A stretch of DNA of 64,000 nucleotides from Paralichthys olivaceus (Eukaryota > Chordata > Actinopteri > Pleuronectiformes > Paralichthyidae). Below, one piece after another: positions 1-10,285 of the stretch. The position numbers and the translations under genes were made by a program. The stretch is from contig NC_091108.1 of NCBI RefSeq assembly GCF_024713975.1, forward strand, positions 3,835,001 to 3,899,000. Direction: 5' to 3'. The notes under the pieces were generated by a model. That model worked only from the letters and a program-made list of their open reading frames with translations. It ran no database searches and had not been told where the DNA came from. The stretch's first letter is position 1. Every line of letters begins with the position of its first letter.

Positions 1-1669
1 CAAATTATATTCTAATGAGCCAAAGGTCGAAGGTCACGATCACTTCATAAATCACACGTGTATTTGCCTCATGATCGTGAGATTGGTTCATTTTTCACAA
101 AAGTTCACCGATAAGAATTTAAAGTTTAAAGTCAAGGTTGTGACAAACTACTTTTAAAACTTTTTATTGAATTCCTCACGTTGCAGACGAGGATATAAGT
201 TGTGTCAGGAGGTTGTTCTACTGGTTCCCGAAGACGATCAACCATTTTTTCAGATTTGCTTTAGTTTCACTTTTATTTTATTTGTTTGATGAATTTGTTA
301 TTTAATCTCGTCCATCTTGGAAATATGAACATTTGTATGTTATATTTGATCAAATAGGAACCAGAGGCTGCACAATGACACAACTCAGAGGCTTCAGGTG
401 AGTCTCAGGGTTATTTCAGCCACAAGGGGGCGCTCTGTCATCACATGGCTACTTCAGCTGAGATCAACTTTGCAGAGAGTGGATCGAGTCTGAGTGTGTG
501 TGCTGCAGGTAAACTCACTTTAACTGTGAGTGGACCAACACACACCTCCTCACACTCACACACTCACACACCTCCTCACACTCACACACACATTAAGAGT
601 GACTGCTGGCTGCTTTTCCACATTCCGCTGTGAGGGAGGGAGACACTCCCTGTGATCCGCAGAGGTTGAACCGGTCCAGTTGATGGGATGCAGAGAGGAG
701 AGAGGGAGAGAGAGAGAGAGGGTGATGTCTGGATCCTGAGGCAGATCCAGTCCCAGGGCTGCAGCACAACTGGAAACCATGGGTAAGAAAACACATGTTC
801 ACATCTCATCTTAAACAAATGTTCATATATCCAGCAGATGTGTTTCAGTGCGTGAGGAAGTAGGAAATGTGTATTTTTAGTCATCAAATCTCAGGTTTAC
901 TTCTTGCTTCATCTATCTGCAGTCATGGTGGATTATAACTTGCTTTGTGCACAGATGTATTTCAGTAACTCTAAGGTCATGGGTTCAGGACCCCCAATGC
1001 AACCCCACCGTTCAGAGAAGCAGACACCAAGAGAACATACAGTTATCTCATTATTTAGCTTTTCCACAGTCCATCGATTCAGGCAACTGTCTGATTATGT
1101 CGTGTATGTCTGATTCCCTTGCTTGCTGTGTAAACAACCTATTTTCTTTACCTCAAATCGGTAAAATTTCATTATATCAAGTGCAACTTTAAAACAGGAC
1201 AAGTTTTGTGTCTGTGCTCGGTCTGGCTCTGTTTGTTTACGTCATGATTAAATCTTTTAAAGCATGTTAAGTTTAGAATGGACAGATACTGTAAGTTAAA
1301 TGGCTAAAAGAGAATTAAACATCATATTTTTTTTTTCTTTTCTTATCTCAAAAAAGCCTGAACTGTAGATAAATGCTTGCTGTGTAAACAATCTACTTTC
1401 TTTACCTTAAATGAGTAAATTTCCATGATAATTAGTGCAACAAATTAGAGATTCAGACTTTTAAACGAGACAACTTTAAGTTTTTGGATTCGAACTCCAC
1501 AGAGACGCTGTCGCTGGTAATAACTTAGAGATATTGTCTGATTGAAATCTGTGTGAGAGGAGAATGGAGACTGTTATTCCAGAGGAAGCTCTGCAGCCAG
1601 GGAGGATGTAGCAACTCACATTGCTCCCGGGTGAGATCATCCATGTTCTTCAGATTTAAACCTTACTCT

Positions 1670-1705
<36 letters not shown>

Positions 1706-4420
1706 TCTCACACACACCCTGAGAGAAGGCGATCCAAGAAAACCGTCCGTTTGCATGAGGACACTTCTCTCTCATTAACTCTGGGGCTCTGCGAAGGTCA
1801 ATCACTGCCTCTTGCTTGTGTGTCATTTCAAAAACCAAAGATCAACTCACCCGTCAATGTTCACAGCAGACGGCTTGCTTCATACAAATCTACAAAATCC
1901 TCACACAAGGCAGATTTTTTTTTTCCAGCCGTCAGATACTGACATGGATTCAGATGAGACTCAGACGCGACCTTTAGACGTCGCTGTTATCGGCCTGAGA
2001 GTTTGACTCTGCAGGGTTTCAAGAATCTCAGCTGGAGAACCTACAGGCTCCTTACGTCATCAAGGCTCAGCTCAAGCAAAAGTGTGAATATTTGGTTCAG
2101 AGCATCAGGATCTAGATGCAAATTATAACTCACCACATACTTTTCCTTGTCCTCCTCAGAGTGAAAGAGATTTGAATATGTCCCACTAAGAGGTGTCAGA
2201 TAGAACAAAAGGTTTTCACATTGCAGTGTAACATGCAAACACATTCAGCATTTTGTTCTATAAATAAACACAGGGTGCAAAATGTACTTCAAATGAAAAT
2301 AAAAGAATATAAAAATAAACATGAGAGAAAAACAGAGAATTAACAGAAAATATTAAAACAATAATAAAGTCAATGGATTAAAAACACATACAAACGCTAA
2401 ATTTTCCTTATCTGAAATTTGACAATGACAATGGAGGCGTCAGGTGATAGTTTTACTTTTGATTAAACACGATGAAGAAACTGCTTCATAATGAAGTTTT
2501 ACAACATAAATCATCCAAATGGAGCGACTCTAAACAAAGTTTTCTATATAATCAATGGATCATGTGACTGAATGTGACAATAGAAATAAAACAGGATCGC
2601 AGTTCGACTGTTTCAGCAGCTTTCAGGCCTTTGTTTTGAAAAGCTCTTTTTCCTATTATTTGCATTTTAATTATAATGATTGATTTATTGTCTGTTTGAG
2701 GGGCATACTTTCTAAACTGAAGACCTCATGTTTATATCAAGCCATAAAACACAATATCATTCTATTTGCATAACACAAACAGCTTTCACCCTCCTATACG
2801 CTCCGCTCTTTATATTCGTGATATTTTAAATCACACAGCAGATAAAGGTCGAGCATTTCTTCCCTTTGACACACTTCCTGTGTTTGTTGCTGCTGATATT
2901 TTAAGTCGTGGTTAGAAAATCAGCAGCTGGTCTTTACATTTACATGAGATTGTTTTGGGGGGGGGGGTTGGGACTGTTGAATTTTTTTCAACTTTAGTGT
3001 CTGTGCTCGGTCTGGCTCAGCGTGTAAACTTTAATAATATATATAATGAAAAATATAATATAGCTTACTAACTTTGGAGTTAAGCTGAAAGTTCCACTGT
3101 TGAGAACAGAAGCCTGTGTGACAAAGAAAAGCTTTAAACATCATCTTCTTTCAGTCAGTGCTTTTCATCCTATCTTACAGGTTAAAAGTGATTTTTCCTT
3201 TAAAGGACTGGTCTGTGCAAAGTGTCTAGAGGACAATAGTCCAGGAGACAGATTCTTATTTAACCCTCATATTTGCAAAGAAGCGTCAATACTCACAAAG
3301 CCAATATTTATTACATCATACGTCCCATTTTCTCCCAGATGGGCTGAAACAATGGGCAGAATATAAAATCACAGTATCTGAACATTATTCATCAAGTAGC
3401 CACACCTCATTACGTTTCTGTTGTTTCATCTGCTCCAAATAATAATTATTTTCATCATCGATAAATCTGCCAAACATGATCTCATCTCTGTTTATTTTTA
3501 AATCATCTGTGATACACTTTGTTTTAATAGTGAATAGTTTCCACTGTTAGTTGACGGTTGTGATGAGATTTGTTGAGTTCAGTGTGTGAATATGATTTAT
3601 GCTGCGTTTCTCGGCCTGAGGTCAGTTTACGTCCATCTGCTGCTGTGAAGTGTCACCGTCAGCAGGTGGAGTGAGGTTTGGTGAGTGGGGATCAGGTCAG
3701 GTTGATCACGAACAGGCTCCAGCTGACAACCACAGTCCTCTTCAACCCTCCACTGAAGAACTGACCCTGTTGTTGGGGAGTGGGCACATTCCTGCCCCCT
3801 CACTGCAGAGCAGCTCTCAGCTCTATTGTGGGTGATGATGAAGTTGACTGAACTCTGTCTCTGTCTCACGCGCCACTCATTTGGAAAACACAGGCGCTGT
3901 TTATGTCGACCACATGTGCTTTTATGTGCGTCACCGAAGTAATTAGTTTTTTTTCTGTCTCAAACAGAAGAGTTTCCTAAATGTCGTCATGTCACGAACT
4001 GTCAACCACTGAAACCCTGAGATTAGTCACAGGTTTGATTTCTACATCGTGAAATTTACAATTTGACATCATTTTTTCATGTGTCCTGACATTTATTCTC
4101 AGTGCATGTTATCATGTATCTTTAATGCATCCATAATATTTATACAAAAACATTCTGGTACAATTTACAGGTTGCATTTCATATTTACTTTATATTCATG
4201 TTCTGGAGTAATCACAGGTGTGCACAGTCAGATAATAAAACTGTCTCTGGTTTATTCCCTAATTATACACAACCACTAAAAGGTGGGATTCTGAATTAAA
4301 AAACTGAAGCTGGTTTGTCTGCAGCTTTACCATCGAGTAATGTTTGTTTCACTCCCTTATGACGATTAACGGTGCAGCCTTTAACTGAAGTCACAGCAGC
4401 ATCTGTTTCTTCTCCCACAG
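1..4420. other. 5' flank or first intron of the LRR gene; no recognised protein
   Basis: AT-rich sequence with no reading frame I can support. It holds a CA/CT-rich stretch near 537-592, a (CT)n run at 1672-1701, a diverged local direct repeat (about 1125-1200 and 1375-1445) and a G run near 2956. A possible noncoding first exon ends at 782, where ATGG is followed by the strong donor GTAAGA. If it splices to the acceptor at 4420, most of this stretch would be intron 1 of the LRR gene downstream. This is inference from splice signals only. Confidence 0.35.
1125..1445. repeat. diverged local direct repeat
   Basis: The stretch beginning GCTTGCTGTGTAAACAA near 1125 recurs near 1375, followed in both places by a similar CTATTTTCTTTACC-like segment and a similar AGTGCAAC end. 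Copies are about 70 bp and 250 bp apart. A short piece of the flank (GTGTCTGTGCTCGGTCTGGCTC, shared in part) at about 1208 recurs near 2998. The origin is unknown; it could be an old tandem duplication or two fragments of one dispersed repeat. Confidence 0.55.
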
Positions 4421-4508
4421 CCAAACACTGGACTCCTGATCCCTAGTGACCGGCATCGCCATGCCAACTCCTACGATCCTCACAGCAACCAGGAGTCCTC
4501 CGAGAGGT
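4421..4508 (+). other. candidate upstream exon of the LRR gene
   Basis: A good polypyrimidine tract and CACAG end at 4420. The 88 bases that follow stay open in one frame (beginning PNTGLLIPSDRHRHANSY) up to a possible donor at GAGAG/GTTGTT. If joined to the ATGG at 779-782, the result is only a nine-codon upstream ORF (MAKHWTPDP). It is therefore either a 5' UTR exon with a short uORF or an exon of an unseen transcript. No protein family is recognised. Confidence 0.3.
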
Positions 4509-4647
4509 TGTTAGGTTTACAGGTGTATTAACATCAGTGTGCGGATCAGCGCTGAGACCAGGAGGCAGGTATAGGACTGAGGAAAAGGTCAATTCTGACG
4601 TGATAAATCAGCTTTTTCTGAGTTTGGCTGTGTTTCCCGTTTCAGAG

Positions 4648-5856
4648 ATGGTTTCCCGGTGGAGTCTCCTGCTGATGTTCACGCTGCAGGTGAAGACGGG
4701 ACTGGTCCTTGGATGCGTGTGTCCAACAGCCACCATTTTGTCCCAGTTTCCCTCTGAGATTCCTGCTGGCATCTGCTGCCTGAACTACTCTGGTTCTGCT
4801 CTCAGCCACGTGCGCTGGTCTGTGTTTACCAATGAGACAAACATAGAGACAGTGGACCTCTCCAACTGTAATATCAGTTCTGTTGATGTGAGCAGCAAAG
4901 AGGCCTCCACCCTGCAGAAGGTTTACTTAGCTCATAATAGACTCACAACGTTGCCAAGGGAGTTTCTGTCCGGCCAGCCCAGCCTGATGGAGGTGGATCT
5001 GAGCGGGAACCTGCTTCAGGAGCTTCCTGAGGGTTTCCTCCAGGACTCCGACAGCCTTCAGGTGCTGCACCTTCAGGGAAACCAGCTACGCTTCCTCCCC
5101 AAGTCCGTGCTGCAGAGAACAGGTCTGCAAAGGCTGGAGCTGGAGGGGAACCCCTGGGACTGCTCCTGTTCGCTCCTGGAGGCGCTGGAGGGGGGCATGA
5201 AGGCCAACAGGACCACCAAGCTCCAGGATCTGGTGAGGAACGTCACCTGCGTCTCTCCGGCTCACCTGGCCGACAGGGACGTGTGGTCAGTGAGGATCGG
5301 TGACGTGTGCCGCCCCGCTGGCCTCACCGCACTCTTCATCGTGCTTCCGCTCCTCATCCTCGCCACCTTGGTGCTCTGCTGGTGCTGTGGGAGGAAGAGG
5401 AGGAAGAGAGAGGCGCCTGTGTTCAGCACCCCTAAGAAGAAGGCGTCCAACTCCAGCAGCAACGGCCAGAAACCTCACGGCAAGCATCCGCCTGCAGCCG
5501 CTGAACAGAGGGAAGCCGGAAGCGTTGAGGGGATCCTCAAGAACCAGCTGCTGCTACGTCCGGCCTCGACCCTCCTGGGCAGCACCAGAGACATCTATGA
5601 GGAGGTGGAGATCAAGCTGGGCTCAGTGGAGTCTCTTCCCTGCTCCAGCTCCACAGACGGGAAGCAGGGCCCCGAGGAGCCCAACGGAGTCAGTAAGACA
5701 GAGCTGGACACGGTCAGCGTGACGGAGGTGATGAAAGACTCAGCCGACAGGGAGAAGGCGTACATGACCCAGTCCACTGAATACTACAGCCTGGTTCCAG
5801 GCATCGAGCTGGAGGACTCAGACCACGGAGAGTATGAGAACGTCAGCCTCTCGTGA
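4648..5856 (+). CDS. leucine-rich-repeat type I membrane protein
   Basis: Single coding exon, 402 residues. The ATG at 4648 follows a splice acceptor (CCCGTTTCAG/AG) and starts a clear signal peptide (residues 1 to about 21), so I prefer it to the open frame that runs further upstream through intron sequence. Layout: a cysteine-containing LRR N-cap (Cys23, 25, 43, 44), about four or five LRRs (around residues 65-168, e.g. LQKVYLAHNRLTTLP), an LRR C-cap with NPWDCSC (168-174) and Cys201/Cys221, a transmembrane helix (about 226-248), a basic stop-transfer stretch, and a 150-residue Ser-rich cytoplasmic tail. The tail has Tyr motifs YEEV (317), YSLV (380) and YENV (396), which could bind SH2 domains; that is inference. 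Several N-glycosylation sequons (NYS, NET, NIS, NRT, NVT) fit an extracellular domain. It resembles small immune or adhesion LRR receptors of the LRRC19/LRRC25 type, but I cannot name the ortholog. Confidence 0.9.
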   Translation: MVSRWSLLLMFTLQVKTGLVLGCVCPTATILSQFPSEIPAGICCLNYSGSALSHVRWSVFTNETNIETVDLSNCNISSVDVSSKEASTLQKVYLAHNRLTTLPREFLSGQPSLMEVDLSGNLLQELPEGFLQDSDSLQVLHLQGNQLRFLPKSVLQRTGLQRLELEGNPWDCSCSLLEALEGGMKANRTTKLQDLVRNVTCVSPAHLADRDVWSVRIGDVCRPAGLTALFIVLPLLILATLVLCWCCGRKRRKREAPVFSTPKKKASNSSSNGQKPHGKHPPAAAEQREAGSVEGILKNQLLLRPASTLLGSTRDIYEEVEIKLGSVESLPCSSSTDGKQGPEEPNGVSKTELDTVSVTEVMKDSADREKAYMTQSTEYYSLVPGIELEDSDHGEYENVSLS

Positions 5857-5866
5857 CACCATCATG

Positions 5867-6475
5867 AAGGAATAGTTCAACATTGTGGGAAATAGAATTA
5901 CTGGCTTTTCTTTGCTAAAGATCAGCACCACTCACATGTTTGTGGTAAAACATGTTTGATATTTTTACACATGAGATTACACACACACGTGTTTTTAAAC
6001 TCCGTTGCTTATTTGGTTGTAATATTTAATTTTATACAAACATTTTGAAACCATGTTTTTTGGGACCTTTAAGTAGCCTAGCTTAGCATAATGACAACAT
6101 GGGAAACTAGCCTCGACCTGCCCCAAGTTAAAGAATGTGATCAATTAATGGCTCACTGTATCTCAGTACAAGGAAAAAATATTTATTATTAGCATAGATT
6201 TATTAAGCTACTAAATTAGCTTAGTAGCTTAACGGGATTCAAATTTATAGCGTTCCACTTACACAGGAACAATGTTTACGTTAGCCAGCTAGCCATTGTC
6301 CTCCTGTTGCAATATGATCGAACGCGGCATCAGTCACGCTAGCTGTTTCCCCCTGCTACCACTCTTTATGCTAAGCTAAGCTAGTCATCCTCGGCTTCAT
6401 ACGAACTCACAGACACGAGAGTCACACTGGTTGTGTCGTGTAATTCCAGGTGAATGAGTATTTCGCAAAAATACA
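5867..6475. mobile_element. teleost MITE-like element, degenerate
   Basis: The left end (AGGAATAGTTCAACATTGTG, then GGAAATA) and the right end (GAGTATTTCGCAAAAATAC) are diverged inverted ends. Inside, CTAGCTTAGCATAA (about 6077) faces TTATGCTAAGCTAAGCTAG (about 6366), and GGGAAACTAGC faces GCTAGCTGTTTCCCCC. From memory, this is a very common teleost repeat with TAGCTTAGCATAAAGACTGG-like arms; its Repbase name is not known to me. It starts about 10 bp after the LRR gene's stop codon and so probably forms much of its 3' UTR. Confidence 0.7.
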
Positions 6476-9400
6476 AATTTCAATGCACTAAAGAGAGACT
6501 GAGTGCGTGTTTGTGTATGTTTGTGTGTGTGTGTCAGTAAAAGTTGTCGACACAGAGACAGCGTGGTCCGACCACTGTGGTATCACAATGTAAGAGGAAG
6601 TGATTTAATCCGGAGCTTTTCCTGTGGGACCTGAGGTGACGCACTGACTGTTTGAAAGGGAGGCCCACCTCTTCTCTCTGGAAAAAACTGATAACCACCA
6701 TTTGTGTTTGTTTCTGTTTAACGCTTCGCTCCGTGCAAACCTACACTTGATGTTTCAGGTCTGCAAAGAACAGGACGTGTTGTTTAATTCCTGTGCTTTG
6801 TCAACGTCAAACCAGTTTTTGTACATCACTTTCCTTCACCTATCCCATATGCATTCCTCTATGGTTTCTCATACAGGACGTTCTGGATCCAACTCATTCA
6901 CCAGAAGCTGCAAAACTAGAAATATAGGTGAACAACTCCCGTCACTATGCCCACAGTTAATTCAATAGGAAATGTGGAATGTGACGCTTGGGTGGGAAGT
7001 CTAAAATTATATAAGTCATGAGTCTGAGCAAGTATCACAGGACTGATTCATGCTCGTGCTTTGTAGCACAAACTAAAACGTGCACAAATGCTGTGTAGAA
7101 CTGTTTAGAGCTAAATGCTAGATAAAAATCTGAAGTTGCACAGTGAACTGAGATGCAGAGCAGATCTGTGCAGACTGAAGAGGAAACATAAACAGAAAAC
7201 AAAACTATTCATCGGTGTCATCACGACAATGCAGACACTTGTAATCTAAGACTGTGGAGAACTGACGGTTCTCACTGTCACACTCGTTGGCTTTGAATGC
7301 TGATTGGTTTGTGCTCAGTGAGACGGAGGCAGCGAGGGTGCAGTGGAGGGCGTGGAGCTTCCTTAGAAGACGGGTGTTTTCCAGACGGGTTTGCACATAT
7401 TTTCCATCAAAGCCTTAATTATTTAACATTGTTAAGGTTAAAAAAAACTGACGAATGAAGGAAAAGTTTAGATTTTTGGTAGAATCTCTGCACAGATTCC
7501 TCCAAAGATACTGATTCTTTGTTTTATTTTCTGGGTATTGTGAGAGGAGCTCTGGGGTTGTAGCTTCCAGGGGGTCGTTTACTAAATTTTGCAACTCGAT
7601 GGTGCTCAGTGATCGTAAACAAGCCAACGAAGCCATGTCGGACTTTTTTACATGTTGCAAGATATTTAATTTTTAAAGGTTAAAAAGTGAAAAGAGCTCA
7701 ATCGTAATAACTATAAACAAGACTTACACTTCTTTAACCTGCTGCACAAGAACAATTCTTCTTTCTCCTCAAGTCTTTACACATCATGTATCATATATCT
7801 AGCGTCCATTAAACCAAACCTTCAAATCCAATTTGTCTATTTACGATCAAATATCAGTTGCCAGTTGTTATAACCAACTGAGCTCCTCTGGTTCGTCCAT
7901 CCTGAGCAGCTGGAGAAACATGGAGGTGCAAATAACAGACTTTGTGGAAGAGGACCTTCTCCCGGTGTAGATAGAAATGACTCATGAAAACACAATGATT
8001 CTTACTTTCAGGTGATTAGACACTTAAAAATCATTTTTAATTCTATGATTATTAATATTATCTTTAATTTCTGACACTGGATCTTGAATGTTGTGTGGCG
8101 AGGAACCAATGACCTCAGTATTTCCAAAATCCTCGGATTGGAAAAGTGAAATATGGCATCATTTTATTTTAAACACACACAGTAACATGAATTCGTCCTT
8201 GTAAAAAAAGAAAATGGGTAAACTGCTGTGACATTTAATAAAACCATTGATTTTCATCTTTGTGTTTGTACTGACAGATCTTGATTGTTTTTAAATGCAA
8301 CACCTTAAATAAAGAAACGCTTTTTAATTGAGAGATTTCTGCTCAACGTTGATGTTTACCAGCACAACAAAAGAACCAAACTGTGTCATGAGTTCACTGC
8401 TCAAGATCTTTTCACTTGATCTCTCTCTGTGGCCCCCCCGCTCTGTCTGCCCCCACAATGACCCAGGTCGGCCCCAGCTACCTGGAATCCTACTTTTCTT
8501 TTGAGCTCTGATTTCACTCACCGTGGGAAGTTGTAATTACTGCATTGGGTTACCATAGCGATCAGCACGGAGCTGCTCTCGCCGACCTGTTCTCAGAGGT
8601 TTTCAGGCCCCCGACCAGTATCCAGTGGCTGAGGGCAGGAAATGACTGTTGTTGGAGTATCCATGGATTAATCTGGGAGTGAATTTCATCTAGATGGAGA
8701 TCACAGACCGACCATTGTCCTCCCATCTGATACACAGAAATCACACTCAGATATTTAAAGTGGAAATATTTCCTGAAGTGAAATAGTTTCACTCACGTAT
8801 GAGACCAAGTTTTAGAGCAATAATAAACTTAAATAACTTTCTTCTCTTGGATGCTTCATATGTTATTTGTGTTGTTTTCTGTCAATGTAAATAACTTTGA
8901 GCTTCTGTGTTTATGAGACAAAAACAGAAACTGAAGCCTGAGGGCCGGAACCATGCTGCGCATCCCAAGAGCGCCATCTAGTGACTGGAATGGAAACTAA
9001 CATTTACAAGGTAATCATGAAGCTCATATAGTGAAAAGATATTATTGTGGCTCACACATAAACCTGCTGATAATAAGTGCAACAAACTCTGAGACTCATC
9101 CGTCTCCGGCAGCTGAGTGACACTTACAGAGGGAGGACAGGGAAGTCCACTCTCTGATGGAGGACAGATGACAACCTCATAAATATCCAGTCAGAGGAGA
9201 GCAAACACACTCGGACAATAAAACACAGCTGGTAAAAAAAAAAAGAGTCCGATTTACAGTGGACGGCTGTAACCATGTGAAAGACAAACAATGAGTGGAA
9301 GACAGCAGCCAATGACAAAGGCTGAGAGACATGTGGGACGGACCCTTCTGTCCATCGACCTCAACCCTGCAGAGATGTTTGGTTACAACAGTAAATAACA

Positions 9401-10129
9401 GAGTGTGATTTGTTTGATTTTCTAAAGCGGGGACATTCTATTGGCTCAGATAACAGAGTACTGAGTTTATTTGTAAAGCACATGTGAAGAATATATATCA
9501 ACGCAAATCCTTTGGAAGTCTAGAAATAATTTATATAAAATACACCTCTAAAATATAAATATGACTAAGAAGGCAACAGCATAAAACATGAAGAATTAAA
9601 GGCATGAAACAGGCTGGTAATAAAGTTGATTAGATATAAATTACAGCAATGAATTTACCCCAACAAGTTACTCTGAGGTGTGTTAGATTCTTTAGATGCT
9701 TTAAAATAAATAAACCATCAAACTAATTATGTAGGTGACTGTAAATCTTCATTTTAGCAGCTTGACAACAATCAGCTGGCCTCCTATTCAAAATGAAGGG
9801 ATTTAAACTCTAACGAGGAAATAAGTTTGCTAATTCTTATTTCATAGTTGAGATCTTCATCAAATGAAATGTTTAAAACTATGACAAGCCCACACCCACC
9901 AGGGTTAACATGGACACAGCATAATCAATCAACAATATGAATCAATAATCAATCTTATATAATATTTGGGAACCTCCACATAACTTTATATAGAGGTTAC
10001 TCCCGTGCAGTTTCAGTAGCTGTAGGTGTTTATCTCTTTAGACACGAAGTTCCCAGGTAATAAATCTAAGATGTTAATTTATGGCTGCACAACAGAGACG
10101 TTTAAATTGAAACCCAAGAGGAAGAACTT
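6476..10129. other. intergenic stretch, LRR gene to BEST4
   Basis: No coding region is supported here; all open frames are short and lack splice context or recognisable protein. The block at about 9455-9700 (GTTTATTTGTAAAGCACATG followed by A-rich sequence) resembles the teleost 'TTTATATAGCACTTTTCAAA' dispersed repeat. Nothing else is recognised. Confidence 0.4.
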
Positions 10130-10285
10130 CTCTTCCCAGCACACAGTGACTCTCCTGCATCACAGGTGAGACACATCTTGATTTTGTTTTTCTTAATGAG
10201 TTCATCTTATAAAGTTATGATATATTAATATGCTCTATCACATGTATTTTTATCACCTTGCAGGACTTGTCTGCACAGAGTTAAC

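Noticed and set aside
1485-1500. tRNA T-loop-like GGATTCGAACTCC
   Set aside because: An isolated word without the rest of a tRNA.
4537-4647. Upstream in-frame extension of the LRR protein
   Set aside because: It lacks an ATG at its start, spans a polypyrimidine tract and acceptor at 4645-4646, and would bury the signal peptide. The ATG at 4648 is better.
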